Source of the DNA: an uncultured Lachnospiraceae bacterium
GTDB taxonomy: Bacteria > Bacillota > Clostridia > Lachnospirales > Lachnospiraceae
Direction: 5' to 3'
Length of the DNA: 33,750 nt
Assembly: GCA_947178145.1 (NCBI GenBank)
Contig: CAMWXE010000061.1
Coordinates: 1 to 33,750 of the forward strand
In this document: piece by piece, positions 17,158 to 25,197 of the stretch
Layout: each line of letters starts with the position of its first letter
Numbering within the stretch: position 1 is the stretch's first letter
Notes under the pieces: generated by a model
Database searches by the model: none
Told to the model about the DNA's origin: nothing
What the model saw: the letters and a program-made list of their open reading frames with translations, nothing else
Translations under genes and position numbers: made by a program

Positions 17158-17598
17158 CTAAATCGCTCTATACGGAAATATCTCTGATGAAAATGGCTTC
17201 TCGGCAAAATGAAAAGACATCACAAACGTTGTAGTATTACCATACATTCCGAGAAGTTCCACTCTTATTTTAATATATACATCGTCTTTTTCATTATAGA
17301 CCTTACCGAACTCGCGCATTTCACTTCTTTTAGGAAAACGATAATCTTTCACCGTCTGCATATAGTTTTCCACAGAAAGAGTTAATAATTCTCTCTTTAA
17401 CGCATCTACAGGATTTTCATCTGGAAATAATGTATTCACCGTATATTGGTTCGTATATTTCTCATCCCGGTTCTCGTCAACACGTCTTTTCGCTTGAAAA
17501 TCTATTTTTGCTCCATTTTTTAGAGCATACTTTAAATCTTGGATATAAGCTTTGACTTCTAACTCACTTTCGATTCGTGCTTTTGTTTCGTCTGCCAA
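17158..17598 (-). CDS. Putative toxin partner, MqsR-like by inference
   Basis: The 146-residue protein is encoded directly before the Panacea antitoxin. Its second half, with a helix around LTLSVENYMQTVKDYRFPKR, then FGKVYNEKDDVYIKI and TTFVMSFHFAEKPF, has the order of elements of MqsR-type ribonuclease toxins (helix, strand with VYIK, strand with VSFH). It is longer than MqsR (about 98), and the match is by eye only. The start is TTG 17598, because GGAGGG lies seven bases upstream and an in-frame stop precedes it; the nearby ATG is out of frame. A TTG start would keep toxin output low. Its target is unknown. Confidence 0.7.
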   Translation of the reverse strand: MADETKARIESELEVKAYIQDLKYALKNGAKIDFQAKRRVDENRDEKYTNQYTVNTLFPDENPVDALKRELLTLSVENYMQTVKDYRFPKRSEMREFGKVYNEKDDVYIKIRVELLGMYGNTTTFVMSFHFAEKPFSSEIFPYRAI

Positions 17599-17614
17599 AT
17601 CATCGGCCCTCCGC

Positions 17615-17638
17615 TATAGGTATCAATTGATACCTATA
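17615..17638. promoter_or_regulatory. Perfect 24-bp palindrome, likely antitoxin operator
   Basis: The half-site TATAGGTATCAA is followed immediately by its exact reverse complement. It begins at the last base of the -10 box and covers the expected transcription start and early leader of the toxin-antitoxin operon. A dimeric helix-turn-helix antitoxin binding here would block RNA polymerase. Confidence 0.8.
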
Positions 17639-17666
17639 TGATATGACTAATTCTTTGCTTTGTCAA
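17638..17666 (-). promoter_or_regulatory. Consensus promoter of the toxin-antitoxin operon
   Basis: On the minus strand TTGACA (17661-17666, perfect) and TATCAT (17638-17643, five of six) are separated by exactly 17 bases. The toxin TTG start lies 40 bases past the -10. Confidence 0.85.
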
Positions 17667-17686
17667 TAGAATCTTCCTTGAAACAG

Positions 17687-17727
17687 AAAAAATCCGGTGA
17701 TGTATTGATACATTTCCACACATCACC
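17687..17727 (-). terminator. Rho-independent terminator of the oxidoreductase operon
   Basis: GGTGATGT (17720-17727 as read on the minus strand) pairs with ACATCACC (17696-17703), and six T residues follow after CGGA. It lies about 20 bases beyond the stop codon of the alpha-beta subunit gene and separates that operon from the toxin-antitoxin promoter. Confidence 0.85.
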
Positions 17728-17744
17728 AGACGTTATATCCAATC

Positions 17745-19970
17745 TTACTGATTCTCGGACGCTGTCTTTATCCGCTGATACCTTCTGTCGACTTCCCTCT
17801 GCAGACTCTCCGCAACCTCTTTGTACGATTCTTCGCACAGATGTTTTGTCCGTCCCATCATCGCAAGCCAGTCTGTGACAGGAATCTTTTTGCCCGACGC
17901 ATCCGGCGCATAACTCAGCCTTGTCGCCCCCTGCTCGATCTCATAAAGCGGGAAATAGCAGCAGTTGACACCCGCCTCGATCACCTTCCGCTCTGTCGCC
18001 GGATTGTCGTTCCAGTTCAAGGGACATGCCGATAATGCCTTGAGATACGCCGTCCCCTCTGTCTTCGCATAAAATGCCGCCTTCGCTGCCTTCCTGATAA
18101 AATCTGTCGGATTGGATTCCGCCGCAGTCGCCACATACGGAATCCCTGCAGATGCCATAATCCGGGGCATATCTTTGTGGAAAAATGTCTTTCCGTACTG
18201 GTTTACACCGACATGCGAAGTAGAACTTCTCGCTCCTTTCGGCGTGGAATAGGACAGCTGATACCCTGTGTTCATATAGCCGCCATTGTCGTACTCAAAG
18301 AGCAGCAGCCTGTGTCCTCTGAGCGCCGTGCCAAGCGCCGAACCCATACCGATATCCATACCGCCGTCCCCGCTGACCATGACAAAAACAATGTCGCCCT
18401 GCGGCAGCTCTCCCTTTCTCTGCTTTCTGTAACAAATCTCTGCCAGACCGCTGAGCGTTGCCGCGCCGTTCTGGAACAGATTGTGAAGGTATGGAACCTT
18501 AAAGCTCGTTTTCGGATAAGGTGTCGTGACAATCATGCCGCATCCCGTCTGAAACAGAAGTACCACCGGGTCCTCGATTGCCCGCAGCAGCAGATTCAAA
18601 TTAACCGGTATCCCGCAGCCAGGACAGGCACCGTGCCCCGGTGCGAGGCGTTTTGGTACGGCTGCTGTCGCGTTCAGGCTGCCTCCCTCCACCTGTACGT
18701 CTCCTGATGACTCCCGCTTCACGAGTGTAGCGCCAATTTGTGTCTTTTCTTTTGTGAGCGGGGCAAAAAAGCTTCCCTGATCCACTGACTTCCGGCCTTC
18801 ACCGGGATTCACCCCGTAGTAGTCAAAGTCGGGCGTCTCCGAATCCCGCGCAAAGTCAAGCATCCGCTCCACATCCTCCGCAAAGAAATCTTTCCCGCCA
18901 AGTCCATAGACCAGGCTCTTTATTTTTGCATGACCGCCACATTTCTGCATCATGGCGCGCACTTCCAGCGAAAGGTTTCCTCCGCCGGCACCGTAGCTGT
19001 CCTGTCTGTCAGCCACCAATATCGTATCCGCAGTTCTGCATGCCGCAAACAGCTCCTTTTCCGGAAACGGGCGCAGCACATTCAGCGTCACCGCTCCCGC
19101 CTTTTTTCCATTTCTGCGCAGTTTGTCCACACCCTCTTTTGCCGTCTCGTAGGACGAACCGAGAAGCACCAGAAGATCCTCCGCATCTTCGCGGAAATAC
19201 CCTTCCACCTTGCTGTATTCCCTGCCAGAGATCGCACCGTATTCCTCAAAAAGCTTTGGAATCAGCGCATCTGCCTGACACATCGCAAGATGGAGCTGGT
19301 AGCGGTTGTTGATCAAATCCGGCTCGTTCATATAGGAACCCACCGTGATCGGATTCTCCAAATCCAGGAAAGGATAAGCTTCCCTCTTCGGTCCGATGAA
19401 CTGCCGCACGACCTTATCATCCTCAAACCGCAGACAGCGCCTCTTCTGATGGCTCGTAAAAAAACCGTCATACGCCACCACCACCGGAAGCCGCACCTGC
19501 TCCGCAAGCTTTAACGCAATGATATTGAAATCATAGACCTGCTGCACTGTATGAGCAAACAGAATCGGCCAGCCCGCATTTAACAGATACATGATATCGC
19601 TGTGATCCCCCTTGATGGACAGCGGACCGGACACTGTCCTGCACACCACATTCATCACCATTGGATACCGCGTTCCGGACTGCACTGGAAACTGCTCCAA
19701 GGCATACAGCAGACCATTGGCGCTGGTGGCGTTGATGACTCTGCCTCCGCCAACTGAAGCACCGTAACAGATTCCCGCCGCACTGTGCTCCCCCTCCGCG
19801 GCAATCATAATGAGATCCGTCTCCCCCTTAGCGCGCATCTCGTCAAGATTCTCCGCAATCTGGGTGGAGGGCGTAATCGGATAGTAACCCATCAAATCAT
19901 AACCAATCTGTCTGATTGCAATTGCCGCGATTTCATTGCCGCTCACATATTCTGTTATCTGTCTCTCCAT
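17745..19970 (-). CDS. 2-oxoacid:ferredoxin oxidoreductase, fused alpha-beta subunit
   Basis: The 741-residue protein joins two usually separate subunits. Residues about 8-350 are the alpha part (YPITPSTQIAENLDE; AEGEHSAAG; GPLSIKGDHSD). A linker of about 60 residues follows. Residues about 443-660 are the thiamine-diphosphate beta part, with iron-sulfur ligands starting CPGCG (449-453) and the GDGGMDIG...N cofactor motif from 534. It oxidises a 2-oxoacid plus CoA to acyl-CoA and CO2, passing electrons to ferredoxin. The exact substrate (pyruvate, branched-chain or aromatic 2-oxoacid) cannot be told from motifs. It overlaps the gamma-delta gene by one base (TAATG), so translation is coupled. 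Confidence 0.92.
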   Translation of the reverse strand: MERQITEYVSGNEIAAIAIRQIGYDLMGYYPITPSTQIAENLDEMRAKGETDLIMIAAEGEHSAAGICYGASVGGGRVINATSANGLLYALEQFPVQSGTRYPMVMNVVCRTVSGPLSIKGDHSDIMYLLNAGWPILFAHTVQQVYDFNIIALKLAEQVRLPVVVAYDGFFTSHQKRRCLRFEDDKVVRQFIGPKREAYPFLDLENPITVGSYMNEPDLINNRYQLHLAMCQADALIPKLFEEYGAISGREYSKVEGYFREDAEDLLVLLGSSYETAKEGVDKLRRNGKKAGAVTLNVLRPFPEKELFAACRTADTILVADRQDSYGAGGGNLSLEVRAMMQKCGGHAKIKSLVYGLGGKDFFAEDVERMLDFARDSETPDFDYYGVNPGEGRKSVDQGSFFAPLTKEKTQIGATLVKRESSGDVQVEGGSLNATAAVPKRLAPGHGACPGCGIPVNLNLLLRAIEDPVVLLFQTGCGMIVTTPYPKTSFKVPYLHNLFQNGAATLSGLAEICYRKQRKGELPQGDIVFVMVSGDGGMDIGMGSALGTALRGHRLLLFEYDNGGYMNTGYQLSYSTPKGARSSTSHVGVNQYGKTFFHKDMPRIMASAGIPYVATAAESNPTDFIRKAAKAAFYAKTEGTAYLKALSACPLNWNDNPATERKVIEAGVNCCYFPLYEIEQGATRLSYAPDASGKKIPVTDWLAMMGRTKHLCEESYKEVAESLQREVDRRYQRIKTASENQ

Positions 19971-21079
19971 TAGACCTCTCCCCCTTCTATCCTCTTCTCT
20001 GTCAGATAGGATTCCGACGTGATATAACCGTCCGGCCCTGTTTTCACATAATAATCCGGCGTGCGCAGCATATCCTGATTCGGCATAAAATATTTTTTAT
20101 CCGGGTGCTCGGCCTCCACTCCCCGCACCAGCGCGTTGACCGGACACACGTCCACACAGCGCATGCAACCCTTGCAGTGATAGTAATCCAGCCCCCGGTT
20201 GACCATCATCTCCCGGCCGTTAAACGTTCCTTTTGCAAACTGAAACACCATGTCAGGGCAGGTGGAGTCACAAAGTCCGCAGTTGATACACCGTTCTTTG
20301 AGAAATATCGGAACATACCCTTGTCTTGACGGGGACAAATCCGCCGTCACGGTGCTGCCGGACCGCGGATTCACACCGCCGATCGGCGCTGTCGCATAGC
20401 CCCATTCCTGACCGCTGTCCGGCGTTGTGCTCTCACTGCCGGCACATTTTTTTAATCTGCCAAACGAAGTTTCATTCAAACGCTGCACCTGCCCGTAGCC
20501 CTGTTCCAGTCCTTTCAGATTGCCCTCCAGAGCTGCCGGATATTTTCTGCCGAGATTATCCCGGCAAATCTGCCTTGCCGCCTCCAGTTCCACAAATCCC
20601 ATCACCTTTGCCATCGCCCCCAGCATCACCACATTGATGCGCGATTTCGTCTCCATCGCAATCTGGCGGGCATTGACCACATAACAGTCTTTCATAATAT
20701 CAGGAAGATTCTGCATCATGGCTTCCTCCTGCCCCTGGTCCAGCGCAATAATCACAGTCGTCCTGTCACTGCAGCCCTTCCACACGCTCGGATCGCGCAT
20801 CAGCGCCTGATGGAAAATGACCAGCAAATCGGGATTGACGACAGGGGAATGCACCCTGATCTCTTTTTCCGGCGGACAAAAGCGGATATACCCCTTTACC
20901 GGAGTTCCCGTCTTTTCAGAACCATAACTGGAAAATCCTGCACTGTTGAGATTCAGATACCTGACTGCCAGCTCCCCCACCATTTTTCCGCACAGATTCG
21001 CACCCAGCCCACCGATACTCTCCAGACGAATCCCATAATAGTCCTGTTGTTCAAAGATTTGATTCATACTGACGCCCAT
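19970..21079 (-). CDS. 2-oxoacid:ferredoxin oxidoreductase, fused gamma-delta subunit
   Basis: Residues about 15-205 of this 369-residue protein are the gamma (CoA-binding) domain, with SIGGLGANLCGKMVGELAV and GFSSYGSEKTGTPVKGYIR. Residues about 255-320 are a delta-type ferredoxin domain with two [4Fe-4S] clusters, C264-C267-C270-C274 and C302-C305-C308-C312. With the downstream alpha-beta gene it completes all four functions of the enzyme in two polypeptides. ATG 21079 follows GGGGG. The ChrA pair starts upstream on the same strand, 65 bases away without a visible terminator, so the four genes may be one operon. Confidence 0.92.
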   Translation of the reverse strand: MGVSMNQIFEQQDYYGIRLESIGGLGANLCGKMVGELAVRYLNLNSAGFSSYGSEKTGTPVKGYIRFCPPEKEIRVHSPVVNPDLLVIFHQALMRDPSVWKGCSDRTTVIIALDQGQEEAMMQNLPDIMKDCYVVNARQIAMETKSRINVVMLGAMAKVMGFVELEAARQICRDNLGRKYPAALEGNLKGLEQGYGQVQRLNETSFGRLKKCAGSESTTPDSGQEWGYATAPIGGVNPRSGSTVTADLSPSRQGYVPIFLKERCINCGLCDSTCPDMVFQFAKGTFNGREMMVNRGLDYYHCKGCMRCVDVCPVNALVRGVEAEHPDKKYFMPNQDMLRTPDYYVKTGPDGYITSESYLTEKRIEGGEV

Positions 21080-21144
21080 AGCGTTTCCCCCTTATTGCTT
21101 CCTTTTTCTAATTTTATTGTAACCATTCAAAACTGTATGGAGTG

Positions 21145-21717
21145 CTATATTGCTCCCATCAGGCCATAGATCAGCGTGCCCACAACACCACTCCCCAAAA
21201 TGATGGTTATCGCATTCACTTTATATTTTCTAAGGATTACCAGTGCACCGATAAAAATACCAAGTTCTACGATTCGGATATTGCCCAGCACAATCTCGTG
21301 AAGCTCCGCCTGAAACAGCCCCAGCATCAGAATCGACGCTCCCGCGGAGGCAATCAGTGCCACAACTGCCGGCCGCAGCGAGCCAAGCACTACCTGCACA
21401 CCGCTCACGGTGCGATACTTATAATAAAAATATGCCAGCGTAAGGCAGATACAAAACGAGGGGATAATGCAGCCGACCGTGCAGAGCAGCACTCCGTAAA
21501 TGCCTGCTGTCCGCATTCCCACAAAGGTTGCTGAATTGATGGAAATTGGTCCCGGCGTCATCTCTGCCACAGTGACCAGATCCGAGAATTCCTCCATGGT
21601 CATCAGCTTATGAATATTGACAACCTGTTCCTGAATCAGCGGAATCGCGGCATACCCGCCTCCCACGCTGAACAGTCCGACCCATATAAAGGAAAAGAAA
21701 AGTTTGATTAACAGCAT
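21145..21717 (-). CDS. ChrA-family transporter, half-size, second subunit
   Basis: This 190-residue membrane protein covers a single chromate transporter domain, with FFSFIWVGLFSVGGGYAAIP near the N-terminus and VAEMTPGPISINSATFVG as the family signature. Half-size ChrA proteins work as pairs of distinct subunits, and the upstream gene is the other half, three bases away. The chromate label comes from the founding member; the physiological substrate of pairs in anaerobes is unknown. The gene lies just before the oxidoreductase genes and may be co-transcribed with them. Confidence 0.9.
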   Translation of the reverse strand: MLLIKLFFSFIWVGLFSVGGGYAAIPLIQEQVVNIHKLMTMEEFSDLVTVAEMTPGPISINSATFVGMRTAGIYGVLLCTVGCIIPSFCICLTLAYFYYKYRTVSGVQVVLGSLRPAVVALIASAGASILMLGLFQAELHEIVLGNIRIVELGIFIGALVILRKYKVNAITIILGSGVVGTLIYGLMGAI

Positions 21718-21720
21718 TGC

Positions 21721-22347
21721 TTACACCCTCCCTCTCTTATTTTTTTTATTCGGTTTTGACATTGTCCCATTTTCCATCACTGCTGTTTTATTCTTTTTGA
21801 GGACGAAATACAGGTCAGCCAGACCGATTCCAAGGCAGACAAAAATAATAACCATTGCGCTGACATCCAGGAAATAAGTTGACACAAATGCCACTACCAT
21901 CATCGTCATATATAAAAACCGTCCCGTTTTCACCACATTTCCTGCCAGATTGAGCACAACATCAAAAATCACCGCCGCAACTCCGGCGCGCATCACCTGC
22001 AATGCCGTGGCAATATAGGGATTGGTGCGGAACTGCTCATAAAACAGAGAAATAATCGAGATAATGATCATCGGAGGCAGTATCGTTCCCAATATCGCTG
22101 TCAAGGAACCTGCAATCCCCGCAATCCGGTAGCCGATGATGACGGAAGCGTTGACAGGAAGCGGCCCCGGTGCGGACTGCGTGATCGCCGTAACGTCAAG
22201 CATCTCGTCCTCCTCCAGCCATTTTAATTCCTCCACATATTTCTTCTTCATCAGGGAAACAATCACAAACCCGCCGCCAAACGTGCAGGCGCTCAACACA
22301 AACATAGACTTGAATAATTTCCATAATTTACTGTAGTCTTTTTCCAT
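21721..22347 (-). CDS. ChrA-family transporter, half-size, first subunit
   Basis: This 208-residue membrane protein has FVLSACTFGGGFVIVSLMKK and the signature ITQSAPGPLPVNASVIIGYR. The C-terminal tail is rich in lysine and asparagine and cytoplasmic. ATG 22347 follows GGAGG with five to six bases spacing. It is the first gene of the ChrA pair and probably of the operon that runs to 17745. The pair are diverged copies of one domain in the usual antiparallel arrangement (family knowledge). Substrate unknown. Confidence 0.9.
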   Translation of the reverse strand: MEKDYSKLWKLFKSMFVLSACTFGGGFVIVSLMKKKYVEELKWLEEDEMLDVTAITQSAPGPLPVNASVIIGYRIAGIAGSLTAILGTILPPMIIISIISLFYEQFRTNPYIATALQVMRAGVAAVIFDVVLNLAGNVVKTGRFLYMTMMVVAFVSTYFLDVSAMVIIFVCLGIGLADLYFVLKKNKTAVMENGTMSKPNKKNKRGRV

Positions 22348-22701
22348 GGTTCCTCCATTCTTTTTATGAATAACTCTTCCCTTTCATTGTGGAATTGTAA
22401 TAATTCATGCCTTTAGCGTTACGATTATCAAGCCATACAAAATCATTTTGCGGTGACAAAGCCATGTACTGTGGCTTGCGCATCCCAACTGCTGCATATT
22501 GTTATACAATGCGTATAACTCGTTATTATTTTTGCGGAATGCAGCATATAAACAATAATTTGCAGTGCAAAATCCCATACTCAACCGTAACAAGTATTTT
22601 GCTTAGTATGTGGAATGTGCTGTCAAAATATGCACTGCGGACAGAGCATGTTTGAAAAAGGATTCCTGCCAGATATGCGTCATGATTTGCGGGCAATACG
22701 C
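22348..22701. other. Intergenic region with inverted repeats, no gene seen
   Basis: AT-rich sequence between the ChrA operon start and the terminator of the permease gene. It holds an AAGCCA / TGGCTT inverted repeat (22459-22477) and a GTTATAC / GTATAAC inverted repeat a few tens of bases further on, and no protein frame with a ribosome site. The promoter of the ChrA operon must lie in its left part, but I could not place it with confidence. Confidence 0.4.
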
Positions 22702-22741
22702 AAAAAACTGGTGCAATGTATTTTTACATACATCACACCAG
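22702..22741 (-). terminator. Rho-independent terminator of the APC-Usp gene
   Basis: CTGGTG (as read on the minus strand, 22741-22736) pairs with CACCAG (22713-22708), with a second inner stem ATGTAT / ATACAT and a six-base loop. Six T residues follow. It lies about 85 bases past the stop codon, beyond two extra copies of a 36-bp repeat. Confidence 0.9.
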
Positions 22742-22755
22742 CCTATTCACGCTTG

Positions 22756-22853
22756 TTGATAAATCGCTTTTCTCAATTTAATACGCGTTTATTGATGAAT
22801 CGCCTTTCTCATTTTAATACATGCTTATTGATGAATCGCTTTTCTCGTTTTAT
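22756..22853. repeat. Three tandem 36-bp repeats over the 3' end of the APC-Usp gene
   Basis: Units begin at 22756, 22792 and 22828, exactly 36 bases apart, each starting TTGATRAATCGCYTTTCTC; the third is partial. The third unit lies in the coding end of the permease gene and encodes its last residues (RKAIHQ). The gene's TAA (22825-22827) falls at the boundary, and the first two units repeat the tail after the stop. Because 36 is a multiple of three, the copies stay in frame. Confidence 0.85.
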
Positions 22854-25035
22854 GGATAATACCGCGCACTTTCGTCCTCTGCAAAAAGATATCATAACTC
22901 TTGATAATCAATACAGAACACTTCGCCTGCTCCATAATCCTGTCTGTGCGGAATCCCGTCACAACCTCCTGGATTCCCCAGTCGAGAGAAGCACCCATGA
23001 CAATCAAATCATACTGGTCAGAATGCTCCACAACCTTCTCGATCAAATCCCCGCTGCTGACCATAATCTCCGTCGGCTGGTCAAACTTTGCTGCCGATTT
23101 GTCGAGATACTCTCTGGTGCTCTCGATATCCTCCTCGTGATCTACCACATTGAGCAGCGTAATCTTTGCCCCATACCCGTTCGCAATGCGGTTGACAACC
23201 TTCGCCGTCATCTTGGAATATTTTCCGCCGCCATACGGGAACAGAATATTTTTAAACTCCTGTTTCTGGCCATTCATCCGCAGAATGCCAACATCCGCAG
23301 GCGCTTCCTGAAGCATCTGGTATGTAATGTTGCCATGCATGTATTTCACCAGACCAGAACCGTGCCATCCCATGATCACAAGCGGATTTTTCTCCTTCTT
23401 AATGACGGACATGATCGCGTGAAAGGCATTGGTCGAATTGATCAATACCGGCCGCATACACGGATCAGACTCGTACTCCTTGAGCATCTGGACAACGCTG
23501 TCCTGCACGCCCATGGACTGCATCATGGTATCATAATCCGCAATCGTGAGCAGGTTATCCGGAAAGACATTGACCTTCACCGGGACAACGGTTGTGCTAT
23601 CCTCCGCAAGTGCAATCTTCCTGCCGAAATTCAGCAGTCCATCCGCTGTGTTTGGATTTGACACCGGAATAATAATCTCGTTTTTCCTGTTATCCTTTTT
23701 CTGTTCTTTAATCTCAGGCACATCGACAATGGAAATTCCCTTTGATGCATATTTCAGCTTCGGCATAACCAGATAATAGTACAGTATCCCAATGCCAATC
23801 ACAGAGACCGCAATGATCAACGCCGGACGGTCTGATATGGCAAGATTGACAATCAGAAACAGATTCAGTCCAATGCCGAGCAGCGGCGTGAGCGGAAACA
23901 GCGGCACCCGGAATTTCCGGTCAAGCTCCGGCATCTTTTTCCGAAAGATGATCAGCGCCACATTGACAAGACTGTAGCCTGTCAGCGAGAAAATACTCGT
24001 CACGGTCGAAATATGCTCCAAATCCCTGATCGACACTGCGATAAAGACGATAATCGAAGACACGACAATCGAAAAGATCGGCGTTTTGGTCGTCTTGTTA
24101 ATCATCTTGAACAGGCTGGGCAGACGCTGGTCTCTCGCCATCGCAAAAGAAGTCCGCGAGGACGCCATGACCGCCGTATTGATCGAAGAGAGCGTCGCCA
24201 GGATTCCGGCAAAGGCGAAGAGATAACCGCCAACCGCCCCTCCTATATGGGCTGCCGTGTCAATCATCGGCGTGCTCGTAACCTCCGGCACCAGCTCCTG
24301 CCAGGGAATGATACCGCATCCAATGAAAAATACCGAAGTCTTAATCACGATAACTGCAGCAATAGAAATCAAAATCGCCTTCGGAATCGTCTTCTCCGGA
24401 TCAATGACCTCCTCGCTCGCCGTGGTGATCAGGCCGTACCCGATATAAGTCATATACAGAAAGCCCATCGCATTAAACACACCCGACATTCCCTGCGGCG
24501 TGTACGGTGTCTGGTTCTCCATATCGATATGAAAAATCCCGACAATAACGTATAACGCCAGCAGCGCGACCAAAAGCGTCGTGATCACATTCTGCAGCGT
24601 CCCGGAACTTTTTGTCCCCTTGATGTTCGTGAACATGACATAGACCACGAGCAGATAGGCTGCCGCCATCTGTGGGATAAACGGAAAGATGTAATTGATA
24701 AAATTTCCAAACCCCAGCGCAAACAGACCGCACGACATCGCATATCCGAGCCAGAATCCCCAGCCGCAGATAAAACCGATAATATTGTTGCCTGTTGCCT
24801 CCTTCACATAGACATAGCCGCCGCCCGCCTTCGGTATCACCGTCACAAGCTCCGCAAAGGACAAACCCGTAAACACCGCAGCGATACCCGCCAGAAAGAT
24901 GGCAAGCGATGCGCCTGGCCCCGCTGTCGCATAACTTGTGCCCGCCAGAACGAAGATCGCAGAACCAATCATCGTTCCGATACTGATCATCAGTGCAGAG
25001 TACATTCCCAGAGTTCTATCTAATTTTTGCTTCAT
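22825..25035 (-). CDS. APC-family amino acid permease with C-terminal universal-stress-protein region
   Basis: The 736-residue protein starts with an amino acid-polyamine-organocation permease of about 12 helices (residues about 8-440). It has SALMISIGTMIGSAIFVLAG, the G-rich first-helix substrate signature, and FAELVTVIPKAGGGYVYVKE. Two Usp-like modules follow (about 460-575 and 595-725). The second shows ILFPYGGGKYS, a Rossmann-like fold and VMGASLDWGIQEVVTGFRTD. The Usp part may bind nucleotides and gate transport. ATG 25035 follows GGGGG, and a consensus promoter is upstream. Together with the nearby 2-oxoacid oxidoreductase it suggests amino acid fermentation, but this is inference. Its substrate is not readable from sequence. 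Confidence 0.92.
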   Translation of the reverse strand: MKQKLDRTLGMYSALMISIGTMIGSAIFVLAGTSYATAGPGASLAIFLAGIAAVFTGLSFAELVTVIPKAGGGYVYVKEATGNNIIGFICGWGFWLGYAMSCGLFALGFGNFINYIFPFIPQMAAAYLLVVYVMFTNIKGTKSSGTLQNVITTLLVALLALYVIVGIFHIDMENQTPYTPQGMSGVFNAMGFLYMTYIGYGLITTASEEVIDPEKTIPKAILISIAAVIVIKTSVFFIGCGIIPWQELVPEVTSTPMIDTAAHIGGAVGGYLFAFAGILATLSSINTAVMASSRTSFAMARDQRLPSLFKMINKTTKTPIFSIVVSSIIVFIAVSIRDLEHISTVTSIFSLTGYSLVNVALIIFRKKMPELDRKFRVPLFPLTPLLGIGLNLFLIVNLAISDRPALIIAVSVIGIGILYYYLVMPKLKYASKGISIVDVPEIKEQKKDNRKNEIIIPVSNPNTADGLLNFGRKIALAEDSTTVVPVKVNVFPDNLLTIADYDTMMQSMGVQDSVVQMLKEYESDPCMRPVLINSTNAFHAIMSVIKKEKNPLVIMGWHGSGLVKYMHGNITYQMLQEAPADVGILRMNGQKQEFKNILFPYGGGKYSKMTAKVVNRIANGYGAKITLLNVVDHEEDIESTREYLDKSAAKFDQPTEIMVSSGDLIEKVVEHSDQYDLIVMGASLDWGIQEVVTGFRTDRIMEQAKCSVLIIKSYDIFLQRTKVRGIIHKTRKAIHQ

Positions 25036-25058
25036 ATAAAGCCCCCTTTGTGGATTAT

Positions 25059-25087
25059 ATTTTAACGCTTTCGCACTCTGCTGTCAA
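25059..25087 (-). promoter_or_regulatory. Consensus promoter of the APC-Usp gene
   Basis: On the minus strand a perfect TTGACA (25082-25087) and TAAAAT (25059-25064) are 17 bases apart. The permease ATG lies about 25 bases downstream of the -10. Confidence 0.8.
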
Positions 25088-25126
25088 CTTGTGTGCTCTA
25101 TTGTTCTTTTATTCATGTTTTAATAC

Positions 25127-25144
25127 GTTACTTTTCACACCCAC
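25127..25144 (-). repeat. 18-bp dispersed repeat, copy 2 (inverted)
   Basis: The reverse complement of the sequence at 2220-2237, matching at all 18 bases. It sits between the APC-Usp promoter and the DpnII-type endonuclease gene. A looser copy of the neighbouring bases (GGCGTGGGT, on the minus strand) is seen near 32762-32770. Confidence 0.6.
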
Positions 25145-25197
25145 GCCGAAGTAGTGGGAATCATCATGCGCTAAAATGCTAAAGTACTCATATTCTC

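Noticed and set aside
16117-17598. Possible phage lysogeny module
   Set aside because: The helix-turn-helix is in an antitoxin with a Panacea domain; no integrase or structural phage genes are nearby.
22756-22853. 36-bp direct repeats that might be a CRISPR array
   Set aside because: The units are contiguous with no spacers, have point differences and cover the coding end of the permease gene. They are tandem duplications.
22615-23661. Plus-strand frame of 348 codons across the repeats and permease 3' end
   Set aside because: It is antisense to the Usp region, and its apparent repeated peptide comes from the 36-bp DNA repeats.
25036-25197. Possible T-box or other riboswitch upstream of the amino acid permease
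   Set aside because: The promoter lies only about 25 bases from the start codon, leaving no room for a leader RNA.
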